Part shown: positions 16,414 to 25,568 of the stretch, in pieces
Layout: every line of letters starts with the position of its first letter
Position numbering within the stretch: the stretch's first letter is position 1
The notes under the pieces: generated by a model
What the model was told of the DNA's origin: nothing
Seen by the model: the letters and a program-made list of their open reading frames with translations, nothing else
Database searches by the model: none
Source: Szabonella sp046295215
GTDB lineage: Bacteria > Pseudomonadota > Alphaproteobacteria > Rhodobacterales > Rhodobacteraceae
Length of the DNA: 64,000 bases
Direction: 5' to 3'
NCBI GenBank assembly: GCA_046295215.1
Contig: JBKBNP010000015.1
Location: 1 to 64,000, forward strand
Program-made: the position numbers and the translations under genes

Positions 16414-16925
16414 TTTGTTTTCCCTTCGGATGGTGCAGAAACGGACAGGCGAACGGGCCGGACGCGAGGCCCGGTTGCGAGAACTTGATCGGCTAGAGCG
16501 CCCTCACCGCGCCTTGCAATGGTCAGCGGGCGTCGGTCTGTGCGATCGGAGGGCCGGTTTCTGCGGTTCGGCGTATTGTAAGGACGGATACGAGGCAGTT
16601 CCCGCCTAGCAACGTCGTCGACCCGGCCCTCCGATGCTTTCTGACACTCGTTACGAACACATCAGGGTGCCGGTTCAACTTGGCAAAACCTGATGATCCG
16701 AAATTAGGGCGTTGGCCGGGCCCCGAATAGCGTCGGAATCTACTCACGGCTTGGTTGTGTGCAGGACTGTGCGCCCCTCGACCGAGGTCGGGTGCGCCAT
16801 ATCGCTTGCGAAACTTTGCCATGACGCCTAGACCCGAATCAGGCAGTGCCCTTGGACATGTTGTTGCTGCCCCGTGCCGCCGACGATGGTATCGTATCGC
16901 AAGTCCACCCTTTCAGGAGTTGGCC
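16414..16925. other. 512-bp divergent intergenic region
   Basis: It separates the minus-strand membrane-peptide gene from the plus-strand chemotaxis-type fusion kinase. It must hold promoters for both directions. No exact EcfG site and no supported frame were found. Composition is somewhat less GC-rich around 16640-16710. Confidence 0.4.
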
Positions 16926-19900
16926 ATGTCGGAGTCTGCAACGCAGTCGGGTCTTTCCGTCGTGGCCATCGGGGCCTCCGCCGGAGGTCTGGAGGCGAGC
17001 CGGGCCCTTTTGAAGGGCATGCCGGGCAATGCGCGGGCCGCGTTCATCCTGATCCTGCACCTTGATCCGTCGCATGACAGCATGATGGTCGATCTGCTGG
17101 CACGGCATACCCGGCTGACGGTCGTTCAGGCCGCTGACGGCATGGCGCTGCGGCCCGGCGTCCTTCATGTCATCCCGCCGGGGGTGTTCCTGACGGTCGA
17201 ACGGGGCGTGATCCGCCTGACAGAGCCTGACAAGGGCAAATCGGTGCGGCTTCCCTTTGATGTGCTGCTTCGGTCCTTGTCCAAGGGAGGTGCTGCGAGG
17301 TCGGCCTGTATCGTGTTGTCCGGCACCGGCACGGACGGGAGCCAGGGGATTGGCGACATCCATGCCGCAGGCGGTCTGGTCATCGCACAGGATCCCGGCG
17401 AGGCGGGCTATCCCGGCATGCCCGAAAGCGCCATCGCGACCGGGCACGTTGCGCAGATCCTGCCCATTGGCCGGATGGCCGCCGCGCTGGACAGCCTCAT
17501 CGGGCAGACCGGCGTCGGGTCGGAGGCGACATCCGGGGAACCGGAGCGTCACAAGATCACCACCGTTCCGCCGAAGGATCCGGACACGACCCGCTATGAT
17601 GACGTCCTGGCCTTCCTGAGCGAACATTCCGCACAGGACATTTCGCTCTACAAACGCGGAACGCTGGAACGCCGCACAGCGCGCCGCATGGCGCTTGTCG
17701 GCCTTGGGCCGGATGACATGGAACCGTATCTCGGCATCCTGCGATCCGATCCCGAAGAACGCGCGCGGCTGTCCGCCGACCTCCTGATCCACGTCACCGG
17801 TTTCTTTCGCGATCCGGCTGTATTTGACCACCTCTCCGACAAGGCCGTTCCCGGTCTGGTGGCCGGCATGCCCGCGGACCGGCCGCTGAGGGTCTGGGTT
17901 GCCGGATGCAGCACGGGCGAAGAGGCTTACAGCCTTGCCATGATCTGCCGTGAGGCGATGGAGGCGGCGGGCACCGGAAACCGGTTGCAGATCCTTGCTT
18001 CGGATGTCGATGCCGAGGCCATTGCCACCGCGCGGGCGGGGTTCTATCCCAAGGAGATCGAGACCTGCGTGTCCCCCGAACGTCTTGCCCGGTTCTTTGT
18101 GGCCGAGGATGGCGGCTGGCGGGTCACGTCCACCCTGCGCGACATGATCGTGTTCACCGTGGCCGATCTGCTGTCGGACCCGCCATTTTCCCGCATCGAC
18201 CTCGTGTCCTGCCGCAATGTCCTGATCTATCTGGGACCGGAGGCGCAGAAGCGCATCATCGCGCGTTGCTGCTTTGCGCTGCGCCCGGGCGGGTTGCTGC
18301 TGCTCGGGACGGCAGAGATGCCGGGGCAGGCCGATGGCTGCTTTGCCGTCGAGGACAAGGCCGCGCGGCTCTGGCGCCGGGTCGGGCAAAGCCTGCCGCG
18401 TGACCTGAATTTTGCCATCGGCAAGCGCGAAGAGGCAGCACAAGCGCCCGGACAGACACCCGTCCGGCGCACTGCGCTGGCCGATCTGTGCCGCCGCATC
18501 GTGCTGGAAACCTATGCCCCTGCCGCCGTCCTGCTGAACGCACGGCTGGATTGCCTGTATATGCTTGGCCCGACAGAGAAATATCTGAGAATCACGCAGG
18601 GCCATCCTGATCCGGGGATCATCGGCATGTTGCCCAAGCCCCTGCGTGCAAGGTTCCGCACGGCGGCCGCATCCTGCACGCCTGCGAACCCGCTGGTCAC
18701 CGTCTCGGGCGGGCGGCTTCAGGGGGCGGGTGGCTTTGACATCGCCATCCATTCCGTGACTGCCGGGACAGAGCCGATGTTGCTGGCCTGTTTCATCAAC
18801 ACGCCGCGCCCGGCCGCAGCCCCCGCAAGCAAGGAGTCAGACTCAGGTCAGGCACGCCACACCCGCGATCTGGAGGCCGATCTGGAGGCCGCGCGCAGCG
18901 ATCTGTCCGATGCCCTGCGCGATCTGGAACAGGAGGTCGAGGCGCATGGGGCGGACGCCGCCGAGGCGCTGTCGGTCAACGAGGAATTCCAGTCCACCAA
19001 TGAGGAACTGCTGGCCTCCAAGGAAGAGCTGCAATCGCTGAACGAGGAACTGACGGCGCTGAACAGTCAGTTGCAGGAAACACTGGAGCGGCACCGGACC
19101 ACGGCGAACGACCTGCAGAACGTGCTTTACAGCACTGATGTCGCCACGCTGTTTCTGGACCTCGACCTGAACATCCGGTTCTTCACGCCCGCCGCGCGCG
19201 CGATCTTCCATGTCATCCCGACGGATGTGGGGCGGCCTCTGGCGGATCTGGCCGCCGTGGCGAAGGATGATGATCTGGCAGGGGACGCGCACAAGGTGCT
19301 TGAAACCGGCGAGGCGATCGAGCGGGAAACCGCAGGCGCGGGCAGCACCTTCTTCCTGCGCTGCATCCAGCCCTACCGGGCCGAGGGCGGGCGGGTGGAG
19401 GGTGTTGTGATTACCTATACAGACATCACCGAACGCAACCGCACCAATGCGGCCCTTGTGTCCGCAAGGAATGTTGCGGACCGTGCGACAAGGGCCAAGT
19501 CGCGCTTTCTGGCCTCGGCCAGCCACGACCTGCGCCAGCCCCTGCAATCCATGGCGCTGTTGCACAAGCTGCTTGCGCGGCACAAGCGATCCACCGAAGG
19601 GGCGCGATTGGGCGCGCTGCTGGACCAGACGCTGAATTCGATGACGGCGATGCTGGATTCGATGCTCGACGTGAACCGGATCGAATCGGGCATTGTCCGG
19701 CCGATCATGCAACCCGTGCCCATCGCGCCGCTGATGCAGCGGCTCGCCGACGAATTCGGCCCGCAATGCGGTGCCAAAAGCCTCAGGCTGCGCTGGGTGC
19801 CCTGCAAGGTCTGGATCCGCACCGATCCGCAACTGCTGGAACAGATGCTGCGGAATCTTCTGTCCAATGCGCTGAAATACACGGAAAAAGGGGGAATTCT

Positions 19901-21236
19901 GATGGGGTGCCGCCGTCATGGTCAGTCTGTCACGATCCTCGTCTGCGACAGCGGCATCGGTGTGGCAGACTCCGACCGCAAGGCGATCTTTGACGACTAT
20001 CATCAGGTTGAAAAGTCACCCGCACTGTCGGGCAATGGGCTCGGGCTGGGGTTGTCGATCGTGCAGCGGCTTGCGGAACTGATGGACCATCCGGTTTCTG
20101 TCCGCTCCACCCCCGCCAAGGGATCGGCCTTCATGATAACGCTGCCCGTTGTCGAGGCGCCGCCAGAGGCAACCGCCGCGAAACCCGCGCCCGACCTGAA
20201 GGGTGTCCTGCGCCAGACCGGCACGATCCTGTTGGTCGAGGACGAGGCACCGCTGCGCGACCTGCTGGAAGAAGTGCTTGTGAAAGAGGGGCACAGGGTC
20301 ATTGCACAGGCGGATGCGCGCAAAGCCCTGGAATGGGCGGGCGGCGATGTGGAACAACCCGATCTCCTGCTGACCGATTTCGACCTCCAAGGGGGGGCGA
20401 ACGGCCTGAGGTTGGCGCAGGATCTGCCCGATGTTCTGGGCAGCACGGTTCCCTCGATCATCCTGACCGGCGACATCACCTCTGAAACGATGAAAAGCAT
20501 CGGCATCTCGCCCCACGCCCAATTGACCAAGCCGGTGATGCCCGAGGTGCTGCTGTCCCTGATTTCCGACCTGATGCAGAAAGCCCGCAGCACAAAGGCC
20601 ATAACCGCCCGGCACAAAGACCCGTCCGATACGTCGGTCCATGTCATCGACGATGACCCGATGATCCGCGAAACCCTGCGCCGTCTGTTCGAGGCCGAGG
20701 GTTGGGGGGTTGTCACCTATGGATCCGCCGAGGCGTTCCTTGCAACGCCCCGGCCCGGGGGGGCTGCCTGCCTGCTGGTGGATCATTTGCTGCCCGGCAT
20801 GGACGGGGTTGCGCTGATAACGCTGTTGCGGTCGCAGGGGTCGCCACTTCGAGCCGTCGTGCTGACCGGCCATGGCGACGCCGCAACGGCAGTGTCGGCG
20901 CTGAAGGCGGGCGCCTCCGACCTGATCGAAAAGCCGGCAAGTGCGGCCGAATTGCTGGCCAGTGTGCGGCATGCGCTGCGCGCGGACCATGGTGGCCAGA
21001 CCGCGGCGGCCCCCCGCCCGGCGGCGATCCGGCAACTCGCAGGGCTGACCCCGCGTGAGCGCGAGATCCTGACGCATGTTCTGGCAGGAGCCCCGAACAA
21101 GATCATCGCGGCCGATCTGGGGATCAACCAGCGCACGGTCGAAAACCACCGTGCCTCCGTCATGCGCAAGACAGGTGCTGCATCGTTGCCCGCTCTGGTC
21201 CGCATGGCGCTGGCGGCCGACTTCCAGGGCATCTGA
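16926..21236 (+). CDS. CheB-CheR-PAS-histidine kinase-REC-REC-LuxR HTH fusion protein
   Basis: A 1436-residue protein, started at MSESATQSGL. Residues 10-190 are a CheB methylesterase with Ser in GASAGG, His in LHLDPSH and Asp in GTGTDGSQG. About 215-480 is a CheR methyltransferase (VWVAGCSTGEEAYSL). Then comes a coiled coil (about 640-730, with NEEFQSTNEELLASKEELQS) and a PAS domain (about 730-830). The kinase has ASASHDLRQPLQSM at about 862 and ATPase motifs NLLSNALKYTEKGG and GNGLGLGLSIV. Receiver 1 starts near 1098 (Asp in LLLTDFDL), receiver 2 near 1236 (LLVDHLLPGMDG). A LuxR/FixJ helix-turn-helix ends the chain. Sensor, phosphorelay and DNA-binding output are in one chain. Confidence 0.9.
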   Translation: MSESATQSGLSVVAIGASAGGLEASRALLKGMPGNARAAFILILHLDPSHDSMMVDLLARHTRLTVVQAADGMALRPGVLHVIPPGVFLTVERGVIRLTEPDKGKSVRLPFDVLLRSLSKGGAARSACIVLSGTGTDGSQGIGDIHAAGGLVIAQDPGEAGYPGMPESAIATGHVAQILPIGRMAAALDSLIGQTGVGSEATSGEPERHKITTVPPKDPDTTRYDDVLAFLSEHSAQDISLYKRGTLERRTARRMALVGLGPDDMEPYLGILRSDPEERARLSADLLIHVTGFFRDPAVFDHLSDKAVPGLVAGMPADRPLRVWVAGCSTGEEAYSLAMICREAMEAAGTGNRLQILASDVDAEAIATARAGFYPKEIETCVSPERLARFFVAEDGGWRVTSTLRDMIVFTVADLLSDPPFSRIDLVSCRNVLIYLGPEAQKRIIARCCFALRPGGLLLLGTAEMPGQADGCFAVEDKAARLWRRVGQSLPRDLNFAIGKREEAAQAPGQTPVRRTALADLCRRIVLETYAPAAVLLNARLDCLYMLGPTEKYLRITQGHPDPGIIGMLPKPLRARFRTAAASCTPANPLVTVSGGRLQGAGGFDIAIHSVTAGTEPMLLACFINTPRPAAAPASKESDSGQARHTRDLEADLEAARSDLSDALRDLEQEVEAHGADAAEALSVNEEFQSTNEELLASKEELQSLNEELTALNSQLQETLERHRTTANDLQNVLYSTDVATLFLDLDLNIRFFTPAARAIFHVIPTDVGRPLADLAAVAKDDDLAGDAHKVLETGEAIERETAGAGSTFFLRCIQPYRAEGGRVEGVVITYTDITERNRTNAALVSARNVADRATRAKSRFLASASHDLRQPLQSMALLHKLLARHKRSTEGARLGALLDQTLNSMTAMLDSMLDVNRIESGIVRPIMQPVPIAPLMQRLADEFGPQCGAKSLRLRWVPCKVWIRTDPQLLEQMLRNLLSNALKYTEKGGILMGCRRHGQSVTILVCDSGIGVADSDRKAIFDDYHQVEKSPALSGNGLGLGLSIVQRLAELMDHPVSVRSTPAKGSAFMITLPVVEAPPEATAAKPAPDLKGVLRQTGTILLVEDEAPLRDLLEEVLVKEGHRVIAQADARKALEWAGGDVEQPDLLLTDFDLQGGANGLRLAQDLPDVLGSTVPSIILTGDITSETMKSIGISPHAQLTKPVMPEVLLSLISDLMQKARSTKAITARHKDPSDTSVHVIDDDPMIRETLRRLFEAEGWGVVTYGSAEAFLATPRPGGAACLLVDHLLPGMDGVALITLLRSQGSPLRAVVLTGHGDAATAVSALKAGASDLIEKPASAAELLASVRHALRADHGGQTAAAPRPAAIRQLAGLTPREREILTHVLAGAPNKIIAADLGINQRTVENHRASVMRKTGAASLPALVRMALAADFQGI

Positions 21237-21402
21237 CGCCGGGCTGGCCCTGGCCGGGTGATCCTGTTCCGTTGCGGCATCCGGCCCCATCGCGCATGTT
21301 GCGCGCAACCTAAATCGCAGTGGCGCGTTCAACAGGGCGGAACATCAACTGTCTATCGTGTTCGCTCGGGTCCGGGCGGAGGCCCCACCCAAGGAAGAAT
21401 CC

Positions 21403-22536
21403 ATGACAATCTCTGTCGCAGCCGCATTGCGCCGGCTGAACCGAATGGCGCGCCCGGCCCGGATGGCCAGAAAAACCCGGTCTGTCCAGTCGGCGATGGC
21501 CGGTCTGATGATGGCGCCCCTGACCGCCTTCAAACCCAAGGTGGCCAAGCCGCGCAAGACGGCCACGCAGAAATCCAGCGGCACATTGGGGGCCGTTCTG
21601 AAACGACTGAAGGCGATGCAGCCGCTGATGCCCCGCGCGCGGTCAGGGCCATCTGCGTCCGGCGCAACACCGGTTGTCCCGCAGGGGGCGAAATTCCAGA
21701 CCCGGACGCATCGCCACGCGGCAGGATCGCGGGGCTACAAGCTCTACCTGCCCGCCAGCCATCCCGGTCAGCCCAAGGGGCTGATCCTGATGCTGCATGG
21801 CTGCAACCAGAGCCCGGATGATTTTGCCCTGGGCACGCATATGAATGCGCTGGCTGAAAAACACGGTCTTGCGATTGCCTGGCCCGCACAGACCGGCCGG
21901 CAGAACGCGGCACAGTGCTGGAACTGGTTCAAGCCGGGCGATCAGATGCGCGGCGCGGGCGAACCCGCCATCCTGGCCACACTCGCGCGAAAGCTGGGGC
22001 GGGAACTCGGCGTTGCGCGCGATGCAACCTTTGTGGCCGGGCTGTCGGCGGGCGGAGCGATGGCCGCGATCCTTGCGGATGTCTATCCCGATGTCTTTGC
22101 CGCGGCGGGCATCCATTCCGGACTGGCCAGAGGGGCTGCGCGTGATGTTGTTTCCGCCATGGCGGCGATGCGAAACGGCGGCACTTCTCCGGGGGCATCG
22201 CCGTCCGGCATCGCGCATCCGCATCCCGTGCGCCGGATTGTCTTTCACGGCGATGCGGACCGAACGGTGCATCCGTCAAACGCGGCCATGATCGTTTCGG
22301 CATCGGTCGGCGGCGCTGCGGCGCCGGTCAGGGTCGGCAAGCGATCCGTGCGCGGCCGCGGCTATGTCCGCAGCGATTATGCGGGAGCGGACGGGGCCGT
22401 GATGCTGGAACTCTGGATGCTCGACGGTGCCGGACACGCCTGGTCAGGTGGCCGCAACGCGGGATCCTATACGGATCGCACCGGCCCAGATGCCTCGGCG
22501 CAGATGATCCGGTTCTTTCTCGCAAAACCCGCCTGA
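21403..22536 (+). CDS. PHB depolymerase-family esterase
   Basis: The 377-residue protein starts MTISVAAALRRLNRMARPAR after AAGGAAG. A basic N-terminal region of about 110 residues precedes an alpha/beta hydrolase of the esterase_phb type. The oxyanion segment is LMLHGCNQSPDDFA, the nucleophile Ser is in AGLSAGGAMA, the Asp in FHGDADRTVHPSN and the His in GAGHAWSGG. Family members cleave polyhydroxybutyrate or feruloyl and acetyl esters. There is no classical signal peptide, so an intracellular granule role is possible. The substrate is not determined by sequence. Confidence 0.8.
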   Translation: MTISVAAALRRLNRMARPARMARKTRSVQSAMAGLMMAPLTAFKPKVAKPRKTATQKSSGTLGAVLKRLKAMQPLMPRARSGPSASGATPVVPQGAKFQTRTHRHAAGSRGYKLYLPASHPGQPKGLILMLHGCNQSPDDFALGTHMNALAEKHGLAIAWPAQTGRQNAAQCWNWFKPGDQMRGAGEPAILATLARKLGRELGVARDATFVAGLSAGGAMAAILADVYPDVFAAAGIHSGLARGAARDVVSAMAAMRNGGTSPGASPSGIAHPHPVRRIVFHGDADRTVHPSNAAMIVSASVGGAAAPVRVGKRSVRGRGYVRSDYAGADGAVMLELWMLDGAGHAWSGGRNAGSYTDRTGPDASAQMIRFFLAKPA

Positions 22537-22550
22537 AGCCGGATCGGCGC

Positions 22551-22575
22551 GGAACGCGGGGCCTGTGCAAGCGTT
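22551..22575 (+). promoter_or_regulatory. EcfG-type promoter of the cytoplasmic PRC-barrel gene
   Basis: GGAAC (22551-22555), 16 bases, CGTT (22572-22575). It is an exact consensus match just after the esterase stop and about 147 bases before the PRC-barrel start, leaving a leader of about 140 bases. Confidence 0.65.
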
Positions 22576-22722
22576 GTTTTCATGTGTCCGGTCCGGCGAG
22601 CAGCGGAACAGTCTTTGCGTGGTTGCGCAGGGCTGGTCGCTGCTCATCACGGTTCCGGTCACGACCCTGCAGGGGGCCCCTGTTGCCAGAGATTCCTGTT
22701 TCCAGGGATCAAGGAGAAAATA

Positions 22723-23076
22723 ATGGCACATCCGACAACCACACCGCACGATACCGGAAACGCCTTCGGTTTTGCCCGCGACGGCTATGCCCGGACCGAA
22801 GCGCACACCCTGACGACCTCCGATGTCGAAAGCGCCAATGTCTATGGCCGCGACGACGAAACCATCGGCTCCATCAGCTCGCTCAAGGTCGGCACCGACG
22901 GCAAGATCACCGATGCCATCATCGACGTGGGCGGCTTTCTGGGAATGGGCGCACATTCCGTGCTTCTGCCGTTCAGCCAGCTGACTGTTCTGCGGGAAAC
23001 CAACGGATCGGATGTTCGCGTGCATCTGGACACGACCAAGGACAAGCTCAAGGCGATGCCGCAGCACAACGGCTGA
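22723..23076 (+). CDS. PRC-barrel domain protein (cytoplasmic form)
   Basis: The 117-residue protein starts MAHPTTTPHDTGNAFGFARD after AAGGAGA. A single PRC barrel covers about residues 35-105: SANVYGRDDETIGSISSLKV, then IIDVGGFLGMGAHSVLLPFSQL. There is no signal peptide. PRC-barrel proteins bind partners such as RNA-processing factors or photosynthetic complexes; the partner here is unknown. The GGFLGMG core is shared with both repeats of the exported protein at 23150-24154, which converges on it across a shared hairpin. Confidence 0.85.
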   Translation: MAHPTTTPHDTGNAFGFARDGYARTEAHTLTTSDVESANVYGRDDETIGSISSLKVGTDGKITDAIIDVGGFLGMGAHSVLLPFSQLTVLRETNGSDVRVHLDTTKDKLKAMPQHNG

Positions 23077-23097
23077 TCCTGCCTGCGACAAAGAACT

Positions 23098-23125
23098 GGG
23101 GCCACGCAGACAACTGCGTGGCCCC
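23098..23125. terminator. Hairpin terminator between convergent PRC-barrel genes
   Basis: A perfect 12-bp stem, GGGGCCACGCAG (23098-23109) and CTGCGTGGCCCC (23114-23125), with loop ACAA. TCTTT follows on the plus strand, and a T-rich stretch follows on the minus strand, so it can serve both genes. Confidence 0.85.
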
Positions 23126-23149
23126 TCTTTCATGCCCGAACGGGCGGGA

Positions 23150-24154
23150 TCAGTTCGAGGCGCGGTATTGCGGTTGCGCCTGGACCTGCTCCTTGGTCGC
23201 ATCGACATAGACACGCACATCGGCGAAGCCGTCATTGGCCAGAATGGTCAGTTCGTCGAAGCCGAGGCTGACCTGGCTGCTGCCAATGCCCAGAAATCCG
23301 CCAAAGTCGATGATGACATTGGTGATCGCACCCTTGTCGTCGAGGATCAGGTTGTCGATCGTTCCGACCGAGTCATCGTTCACGCCATAGACCGATTTTC
23401 CGACAAGCATCTCCGAAGAGGTTTCCGACACCTGGACCTGGTTGTAGCCATCACGCTGCATCGCGGGTGCCGTGAACGCTGTCCGGTCGCCGCCCTGTTG
23501 CACGTTGCCTTGCGTGCGGTCGGTCGTTTGACCGCCCGTCATCGCGGTCCGGTCATAGGCCGGCGAGTCCTGCAGCATCGCGGCATCCGTGTTCACCATG
23601 ACATAGATCTCGTCCCTGTTCCCGGAATCCGAGGCAAAGCTCACCTGATCCATCGTGATGGCCACTTCGCGTCCTCCCATCCCGAGGAAACCGCCCACAT
23701 CAATGATGATCGCGCGGATCTGCCCGTCACTGGACAAGACGATGTCATTGACCCGGCCGATATTTTCCATCTGGTCAAGATCGGCACGGTTCATCAGGTG
23801 CATGTTGCTGCTGCCATCGGAGTTCATGGCCGCATGGGCCGCGACGCCCTGGCCGTCCACTGCTTGTCCGGTGGTGGCTTGACCCGTGGCCGCCTGTCCG
23901 CCAGCCGCCTGGCCGCCAGTCGCCTGTCCGGTTGTCCCGGTCGTGTCACCCATCGTCCGACGCGCATAAACCGAATTGCCCATCAGTTTGGACGCAAACA
24001 TGTCGGACTGCCCGCGCGTGGACAGAAAGCCTGTCATCTCGGCCTGTTGCCCGGTTGCGCTCTGGTTCGTCCCGGTCGGCGCGGTTTGGCCCAGCATCAG
24101 GTTCGGGAAGCCGAGTGCTACGACCATGGCCGTGGTTGAAAGAAGCATCTTCAT
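23150..24154 (-). CDS. Exported protein with two PRC-barrel domains
   Basis: The 334-residue protein has a signal peptide, MKMLLSTTAMVVALGFPNLM, cut near MLGQ. The first PRC barrel is about residues 115-190 (IRAIIIDVGGFLGMGGREVA). The second is about 245-325 (VGKSVYGVNDDSVGTIDNLIL, then IIDFGGFLGIGSSQVSL). Residues 75-103 are a Gly-Gln-Ala repeat linker. The protein is envelope-located; the partner is unknown. An exact EcfG promoter lies 65 bases upstream, facing this gene. It pairs with the cytoplasmic single-barrel gene across the shared terminator. Confidence 0.85.
   Translation of the reverse strand: MKMLLSTTAMVVALGFPNLMLGQTAPTGTNQSATGQQAEMTGFLSTRGQSDMFASKLMGNSVYARRTMGDTTGTTGQATGGQAAGGQAATGQATTGQAVDGQGVAAHAAMNSDGSSNMHLMNRADLDQMENIGRVNDIVLSSDGQIRAIIIDVGGFLGMGGREVAITMDQVSFASDSGNRDEIYVMVNTDAAMLQDSPAYDRTAMTGGQTTDRTQGNVQQGGDRTAFTAPAMQRDGYNQVQVSETSSEMLVGKSVYGVNDDSVGTIDNLILDDKGAITNVIIDFGGFLGIGSSQVSLGFDELTILANDGFADVRVYVDATKEQVQAQPQYRASN
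23846..23932 (-). repeat. Short in-frame repeat encoding (T/G)-GQA-x units
   Basis: Imperfect 15-18-base units encode about five successive GQA-containing blocks at residues 75-103 of the exported PRC-barrel protein. Low-complexity linkers of this kind can vary in copy number by slippage. Confidence 0.75.
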
Positions 24155-24219
24155 TCAGAAATCCTCCGAGGGCGAGGGGCGGATCGACAGCCGACCGCTT
24201 GTTCACCCAACACTTCAAG

Positions 24220-24244
24220 AACGTTGGCTTGCCCTGTCCGTTCC
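24220..24244 (-). promoter_or_regulatory. EcfG-type promoter of the exported PRC-barrel gene
   Basis: Minus strand GGAAC-N16-CGTT (plus strand AACG 24220-24223, GTTCC 24240-24244), an exact match 65 bases upstream of the gene starting at 24154. It lies back to back with the galU promoter at 24302-24326. Confidence 0.75.
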
Positions 24245-24301
24245 TTTTTTCCCGGCCGTGCGGCTTTCCGGCGGCGGCCTGTCAACTCCCCGGCAGCGGC
24301 A

Positions 24302-24326
24302 GGAACGTCCGCGCGGCTGGCGCGTT
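24302..24326 (+). promoter_or_regulatory. EcfG-type promoter of galU
   Basis: GGAAC (24302-24306), 16 bases, CGTT (24323-24326), an exact match 37 bases before the galU start. The leader is about 30 bases. Confidence 0.75.
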
Positions 24327-24363
24327 CAGGACAGAGGCGCAATTGACAAGAAGGATCGACTCC

Positions 24364-25254
24364 ATGGCACCCAGAATAAGATCACTCGTCATTCCCGCCG
24401 CCGGACGTGGCACGCGCCTGCTCCCGGCGACCAAATCCACCCCGAAAGAGCTGCTGAACGTCTACGACCGGCCCGCGCTGCAATTCGCAATGGACGAGGC
24501 CATCGCCCTCGGCGTCGAGCGCATTGTCGTGGTCATCCACCCGAGCAAGCGCGCCATCTGCGATTACCTGACGCCGGACCGCGTCCAGGTCAGGAAGCTG
24601 CGGGAAAGTGGAAAGGCAACGCTGGGGACCGCGTTGTCCGCAACCGAAGTGCCCGAGGGGATCGAGATTGCATTTGCCATACAGGACCACCCGCTTGGTC
24701 TTGGACATGCCATCCTGTGTGCGCAGGACATGGTCCTGCCCGGGCCGTTCGGGGTGATCCTGCCGGATGATGTCATTATGGGCACCCCCTGTCTTTCCGA
24801 AATGGCAGAGCATTACACGACAGGCCACATGATCGCGGCCATGGAGGTCGGTCCGGCCGAGACCGGCAGCTACGGCATCTTCCAGATTGCGGGTCCGTCG
24901 ATCGGGCACAGTGTTCCAGTTTCCGGAATGATTGAAAAACCCGCACCCGGTCAGGCCCCCTCCCGGCTGGCGGCGGTGGGGCGCTACATACTGGATCCCT
25001 GCATCTTCGCGCCCCTGAAGCTGACCCCGCGCGGTGCGGGGGCCGAGATCCAGCTGACCGACGCGATTGCCCGGAATGCCGGTCATGTCCCGCTGACCGC
25101 ATTCCGGTTCAGTGGCACCCGCTATGATTGTGGCAACCATGACGGGCTCCTGGCCGCAGCCCTTGCACGACAACGCGAGGTCAAACGGAAAGAGCCCGAC
25201 CGCATTCCCTTCGATGGCATGAAGGTCGGGCACAGCGTGGCGGCCGTTGCCTGA
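24364..25254 (+). CDS. galU: UTP-glucose-1-phosphate uridylyltransferase (divergent GalU)
   Basis: The 296-residue protein starts MAPRIRSLVIPAAGRGTRLL. It makes UDP-glucose from UTP and glucose-1-phosphate. Family motifs are the nucleotide loop PAAGRGTRLLPATKSTPKEL, the DHPLGLGHAILCAQD segment, the metal site LPDDVIM, and IEKPAPGQAPSRLAAVGRYIL. It is more divergent than housekeeping alphaproteobacterial GalU, in which one usually sees PVAGLGTRFLPATKA-type text, so it may be a second copy. An exact EcfG promoter precedes it. The giant glucan synthase downstream in the region uses UDP-glucose. Confidence 0.88.
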   Translation: MAPRIRSLVIPAAGRGTRLLPATKSTPKELLNVYDRPALQFAMDEAIALGVERIVVVIHPSKRAICDYLTPDRVQVRKLRESGKATLGTALSATEVPEGIEIAFAIQDHPLGLGHAILCAQDMVLPGPFGVILPDDVIMGTPCLSEMAEHYTTGHMIAAMEVGPAETGSYGIFQIAGPSIGHSVPVSGMIEKPAPGQAPSRLAAVGRYILDPCIFAPLKLTPRGAGAEIQLTDAIARNAGHVPLTAFRFSGTRYDCGNHDGLLAAALARQREVKRKEPDRIPFDGMKVGHSVAAVA

Positions 25255-25568
25255 GCCAGCCCGCGCAGAGCGGGCGCAGGGGTCCGCTCTGCACTGGATA
25301 GCACCACGCGAGGGCACCTTGCCCGGCAGCCTGCGCCGTCGTGACTGGGCTGCGGTATCGCGACAGCGCAGGCCTTCGGCGTGCTATGCCACGACGACGG
25401 TCAGGCCCCGCACGCGGGCACCTCGCCACATCCTGACAACCGGCCATTTCGCCTGCGGAGCAAGGGCGCTGAACGGCATCACCCCCGGTGAACATATCCG
25501 CAGAACCCGGACCCCGGAACCGGATCAATCCATCCTTGACCGATCCACCAGATGCCGGGCCTGAACAG
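25255..25568. other. 314-bp gap between convergent genes
   Basis: It lies between galU and the minus-strand transglutaminase gene. No supported frame was seen. A partial GC-rich inverted repeat occurs just after the galU stop (CCCGCGCAGAGCGGGCGCAGGG) but has no U tract. Confidence 0.35.

Noticed and set aside
23846..23932. Repeat considered as a possible CRISPR or minisatellite array
   Set aside because: Units are short, imperfect and in frame with a signal-peptide-bearing protein; they encode a flexible linker.
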